64,000 nt of DNA from Sulfuritalea sp. (GTDB taxonomy: Bacteria > Pseudomonadota > Gammaproteobacteria > Burkholderiales > Rhodocyclaceae): assembly GCA_023229685.1 (NCBI GenBank), contig JALNYT010000006.1, positions 1 to 64,000 of the forward strand, read 5' to 3'. The translations under genes were made by a program, and so were the position numbers. Positions 61,307 to 64,000 of the stretch are shown here, piece by piece (within the stretch, counting starts at the first letter, position 1; every line of letters starts with the position of its first letter). Below the pieces are notes generated by a model that saw nothing but the letters and a program-made list of their open reading frames with translations, searched no databases and was not told the origin of the DNA.

Positions 61307-61957
61307 TCAGAATTTCGGGAACCGTATGCGACTGACCATGAGCGAACCGGACACCGCGAACGATAGTACCAGCGGATGCAGCGTGAAGCCGGCAAACCTG
61401 ACCTGTCCGAACCAGAGGGAGTCGCCCAATGCGCCCTGAGAGGCAGCCGCGAACATCAAACCCACCAGCAGCAGCGACGTCGGGATAGGAGTGCCCTCGA
61501 AGTACTTCACCTTGCCACTATCGGCGGACAGCGCCTCGGCCGTGATGTTGTAGCGCGCCAGGCGGGATACGCCGCAGGCAACAAAATAGGCCAGGACAAT
61601 GCGGTCGTACAAGCCCTGCATACCGCAACCGTACGCGATCACGGCTGGCGCGACGCCGAAGGAGATGACATCGGCAAGAGAGTCGAGCTCCCGACCCATG
61701 GTCGACGTCTGCTGCCGCCACCGGGCAATCCGGCCATCGAGAACATCGAAGACCAGGGCGGCAAGGACCATCCAGCAAGCATAGTAGACATGCTTGATGT
61801 CGGTCGTTTGTAGGTAGGTCATGACCGAAAACAATGCCCCGACGCCGCAGACTGCGTTGGCCAGCGTGAACCAGTCGGCGAGATGGAACTCTCGAATCAT
61901 GGAGAAGGGCTTGTTCAGTTTATGGTTCGTCATGGTGAAAAGGGTACCCGGCGGCAT
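61307..61957 (-). CDS. pssA: CDP-alcohol phosphatidyltransferase (phosphatidylserine synthase type)
   Basis: A 216-residue membrane protein with six or so helices. The catalytic signature DG-x2-AR-x8-G-x3-D-x3-D is visible in LDGRIARWRQQTSTMGRELDSLADV. The N-terminus FSMIREFHLADWFTLANAVCG and SFGVAPAVIAYG support the PssA subgroup, making phosphatidylserine from CDP-diacylglycerol. ATG 61957 or 61933 could be the start; neither has a strong ribosome site. Confidence 0.88.
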   Translation of the reverse strand: MPPGTLFTMTNHKLNKPFSMIREFHLADWFTLANAVCGVGALFSVMTYLQTTDIKHVYYACWMVLAALVFDVLDGRIARWRQQTSTMGRELDSLADVISFGVAPAVIAYGCGMQGLYDRIVLAYFVACGVSRLARYNITAEALSADSGKVKYFEGTPIPTSLLLVGLMFAAASQGALGDSLWFGQVRFAGFTLHPLVLSFAVSGSLMVSRIRFPKF

Positions 61958-62187
61958 AACAATATGCCGGCGCCGACCGCGCTCTCGCGAGCGCCATCAG
62001 AGTCGGCAGCACATTAATTCTTCGTCCATCGCTGATTGACTTGAATCCATCGGCGACGCGCCATGACTCGAGGGACATCGATGCGGAGCCCGCCCGTCTG
62101 GTGTTCAGCGGTCGCGCAGCCATCGGGCGCGGTCAGTCAGAGACCGGTGCCGGTGGTCCATTCAGCGTTGGCTGAGAACATCGCATT

Positions 62188-62346
62188 TCAGTACTTCTTG
62201 TTCTCTCTTGCCTCGTCCTTTATGGCCGTACCGCCAGCCTGAATGTCCTTGCCGGCGCCTTCGACCGTATTGCAGCCGGCAACCGAGCCGAACATGCCAG
62301 CCATGAACAGCGCAGCCAGCAGTGACATGAAAATTTTCTTGAACAT
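62188..62346 (-). CDS. Entericidin-like small lipoprotein
   Basis: A 52-residue protein from ATG 62346 behind GGGAG. The signal peptide ends in a lipobox (SVAGC, Cys about residue 25), and the mature part NTVEGAGKDIQAGGTAIKDEA is the entericidin A/B pattern. It is a membrane-anchored peptide linked to stress or stationary-phase lysis. The gap to pssA (62189 to 61957) shows nothing else. Confidence 0.9.
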   Translation of the reverse strand: MFKKIFMSLLAALFMAGMFGSVAGCNTVEGAGKDIQAGGTAIKDEARENKKY

Positions 62347-62574
62347 GGTGAGTCTCCCGAGGTAGAAATGCGCTGAACGCAAACGTACACGACAGGCAAG
62401 GCGCATTGACATCCCCACCTTGTCGATACAGATTTTGCACTCACAGGCATGGTGACTCTGTGCGATAGCACACAAAAGATGCGGAGGGCTTCCGGCCGAC
62501 TTCATCGGCGGCACGCCATGGCTAGCAGGGAATCAGTGCGGAGCCAACCCGCATGGCTCGGGCGCGTCAATAAT

Positions 62575-63366
62575 TCACTGAGCAGTTCCGGATTGATAGC
62601 GCTTGATCCAGTCGGCAATGTCTTTGGTGACAGCCGCCTCGGTCCCCAAAAACTGATGGTAGCCCGTGTAGCAGGGATTGCCGGTCGACGAGCCTCCCTC
62701 CTCGGAAATCAGCTCAACCCTTTTTGCCGATTTGAGCGCCGCGACAAGTCCCGGCATTGCGTCGTAGGGCGTGACCCTGCAGCCATCCTGCTTGTGGTGA
62801 ACCAGCAGCACGGGCACCTTCACTTCCTGCAGGGGCGCCAGCATGACGGAATGCGCTTCCTTCATAGAAGCAATGGTAACCGAGGAGGTAAGTACCAGTC
62901 CGTCCGGTCCCTTCTCCTTCAGGTGGGTCGACGCCGCTGCAGCCGACAGCGAACCGTTGCTGGTACCGATCGCCCAGACGGGAACCCTGGCTTGCTGCCT
63001 GAGGAATTCGATCAATGCGGCGTTGTCCTGCGCATGCTCGGGCGTATCCCGAAATTCGTCGAGGGTGCGTCGGTCCGAGGGCACATCGGGGATCACGACG
63101 CTGATGCCGTTCTGGGTGAATCGGCGAGCACCCCCAGAGAGGAAGCTTTCGACACGCATCGAGCCATTGGGGAATATTCCGACATTGCCACCACCGCCCT
63201 GGAACAGCACCGCACTGGCAACCGGATTTTCTGCCTTGGCATAAACGAAACGCAAGGTGACGCCCGGACGCGTGCTGAGCTCCTTGACTTCGACTTGCGC
63301 CTGACTCGCCGCTGGCACCAACGATGCGGACAAGAAAACCAGCAAGACTTTGAACATGGCACGCAT
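62575..63366 (-). CDS. Secreted alpha/beta hydrolase
   Basis: A 263-residue protein with AGGAGG before ATG 63366 and a signal peptide (MFKVLLVFLSASLVPAASQA). The catalytic set is likely GTSNGS (nucleophile Ser), HHKQDGC (Asp) and TGYHQF (His), with an oxyanion stretch FQGGGGNVG. Two cysteines, QDGCRV and GNPCYT, may form a disulfide. The substrate (ester or lipid) is unknown. Confidence 0.85.
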   Translation of the reverse strand: MRAMFKVLLVFLSASLVPAASQAQVEVKELSTRPGVTLRFVYAKAENPVASAVLFQGGGGNVGIFPNGSMRVESFLSGGARRFTQNGISVVIPDVPSDRRTLDEFRDTPEHAQDNAALIEFLRQQARVPVWAIGTSNGSLSAAAASTHLKEKGPDGLVLTSSVTIASMKEAHSVMLAPLQEVKVPVLLVHHKQDGCRVTPYDAMPGLVAALKSAKRVELISEEGGSSTGNPCYTGYHQFLGTEAAVTKDIADWIKRYQSGTAQ

Positions 63367-63432
63367 TGAATTCCTCCTGTTGGAACGATGCCCGAAAGCA
63401 GGTCGCCCGGAGTCTAGCTCAGATTACTGATG

Positions 63433-63531
63433 TTCTCGCCGTCTCGCCAGCGCCGACTTTCGGCAATTCGAACCGAGCCCTTTTGAGTCGCCTCTTGGCC
63501 GTTTATTCGCCGCCAGGACAATATTGTGATG
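63433..63531. repeat. Dispersed repeat, copy B
   Basis: Shares both halves with 59012-59062, but with about 50 bp between them (GGCAATTCGAACCGAGCCC...). It lies in the 287-bp gap between the hydrolase gene and the SnoaL-like gene, which otherwise shows no gene. Confidence 0.75.
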
Positions 63532-63653
63532 CCCACCGGTTTGGTTGCTTGGCCCCGGCGCGGTATGTCCCCGTGTTACTCGGGCCGGGGAGAATCTGGC
63601 GCGGGTCGAGGTCGTAGCCCGATGCGAAAGACCGATTGATGGAATGCTTGCGA

Positions 63654-64000
63654 TTACGCCTTGGACGAAAAATGCGCCGCCCACTCCGGATTTTGGCGCA
63701 ATGCCCCGGCGTGTCCTGAGACAATTTTGGCGATACGTTCGGGAGCAAAATCCTGCTGCACCAGCGCCATGCTACGGTCAAAGACTTCACGGTAGTGACT
63801 GATCAAGCCGTCGCTGAGTTTGATGCACGAGATGCCATCGAAACCGACCCGTCGACCTAGCGACTGGGGCTGCAAGGATTCGTAACTGAATCGATAGCTG
63901 GCGTACCCCAGGTCACCGGAAGACACCGGCTGCAAGAATTCCCATCGAAAATTCTGCGCACCTGCGTAGAAGTGGTCGAGCATCTCCCTCAGTCCCTGAG
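63654..64000 (-). CDS. SnoaL/NTF2-like protein, 5' end outside the window
   Basis: The minus-strand frame is open to the window edge (…GLREMLDHFYAG), so the start is probably outside. The visible 115 residues have the NTF2-like pattern: FRWEFLQPVSSGDLGYASYRFSYESL, then FDGISCIKLSDGLISHYREVFD. Such folds include small hydrolases, isomerases and transport proteins; the function is unknown. Confidence 0.75.
   Translation of the reverse strand, partial: QGLREMLDHFYAGAQNFRWEFLQPVSSGDLGYASYRFSYESLQPQSLGRRVGFDGISCIKLSDGLISHYREVFDRSMALVQQDFAPERIAKIVSGHAGALRQNPEWAAHFSSKA

Overview
The window looks like the chromosome of a GC-rich betaproteobacterium, most likely from the Rhodocyclales/Sterolibacterium neighbourhood. 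This is inferred from gene content and protein style: an AddAB-like helicase/nuclease pair of the betaproteobacterial type, pimCD-type acyl-CoA dehydrogenases, CZB and hemerythrin proteins, class I fumarase, and an SSF-fused histidine kinase near acs. No taxonomic marker such as 16S rRNA is present.

Region 1 (about 120-4684) is an accessory island: a cluster of integron gene cassettes, all on the minus strand, separated by recognisable attC sites (195-265, 1635-1703, 2631-2700, 3309-3391). No integrase gene is visible beside it. Read from right to left, the cassettes carry a two-gene unit that I read as a Pycsar anti-phage system (PycTM-type membrane effector plus small class III nucleotide cyclase), a small membrane protein, a HEPN-like protein with an RX4H motif, an unrecognised 450-residue protein, and the first 22 codons of a broken NYN-domain gene. 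This is the most interesting part of the window.

Region 2 (4781-19764) is mostly housekeeping DNA metabolism and envelope genes: a DHH phosphoesterase, a UvrD-type helicase/nuclease and its PD-(D/E)XK partner, an ORF6N protein whose gene carries three tandem hairpins, RmuC, two exported proteins, HslR, a MaoC hydratase, and a large AsmA-like protein with a 72-bp coding tandem repeat.

Region 3 (19832-35005) is a signalling and central carbon block. A minus-strand run holds a small membrane protein, an SSF-histidine kinase, a CheY-like regulator, a sensor/DEDD-exonuclease fusion, two DUF294 nucleotidyltransferase-like proteins and FeoB. Behind its own terminator lies acs. The layout suggests acetate-linked control of the CrbS/CrbR kind (inference). 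UPF0114 and class I fumarase genes follow on the plus strand.

Region 4 (35126-46733) holds DUF1345, small membrane ORFs, a START-like protein, MurI, a metallophosphoesterase, a MASE2-GGDEF cyclase, RelA, an EamA transporter, MtfA, a two-gene c-di-GMP-type module in which both proteins lack key catalytic residues, and tRNA-His.

Region 5 (47070-57631) is one long plus-strand acyl-CoA catabolic operon: a PimC/PimD-like dehydrogenase pair, a DmdC-like dehydrogenase, two crotonases, two hotdog thioesterases, a MaoC protein, an acyl-CoA ligase, an epoxide-hydrolase-like protein and, unexpectedly, a ComB-family phosphatase. It probably degrades a carboxylic acid after CoA activation; the substrate cannot be read from sequence.

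Region 6 (57664-64000) carries hemerythrin, OsmC, cytochrome c, a tandem CZB protein, isochorismatase-like hydrolase, PssA, an entericidin-like lipoprotein, a secreted alpha/beta hydrolase and an edge-truncated SnoaL-like gene. Short dispersed and palindromic repeats recur across the window, several of them inserted in frame inside conserved proteins.
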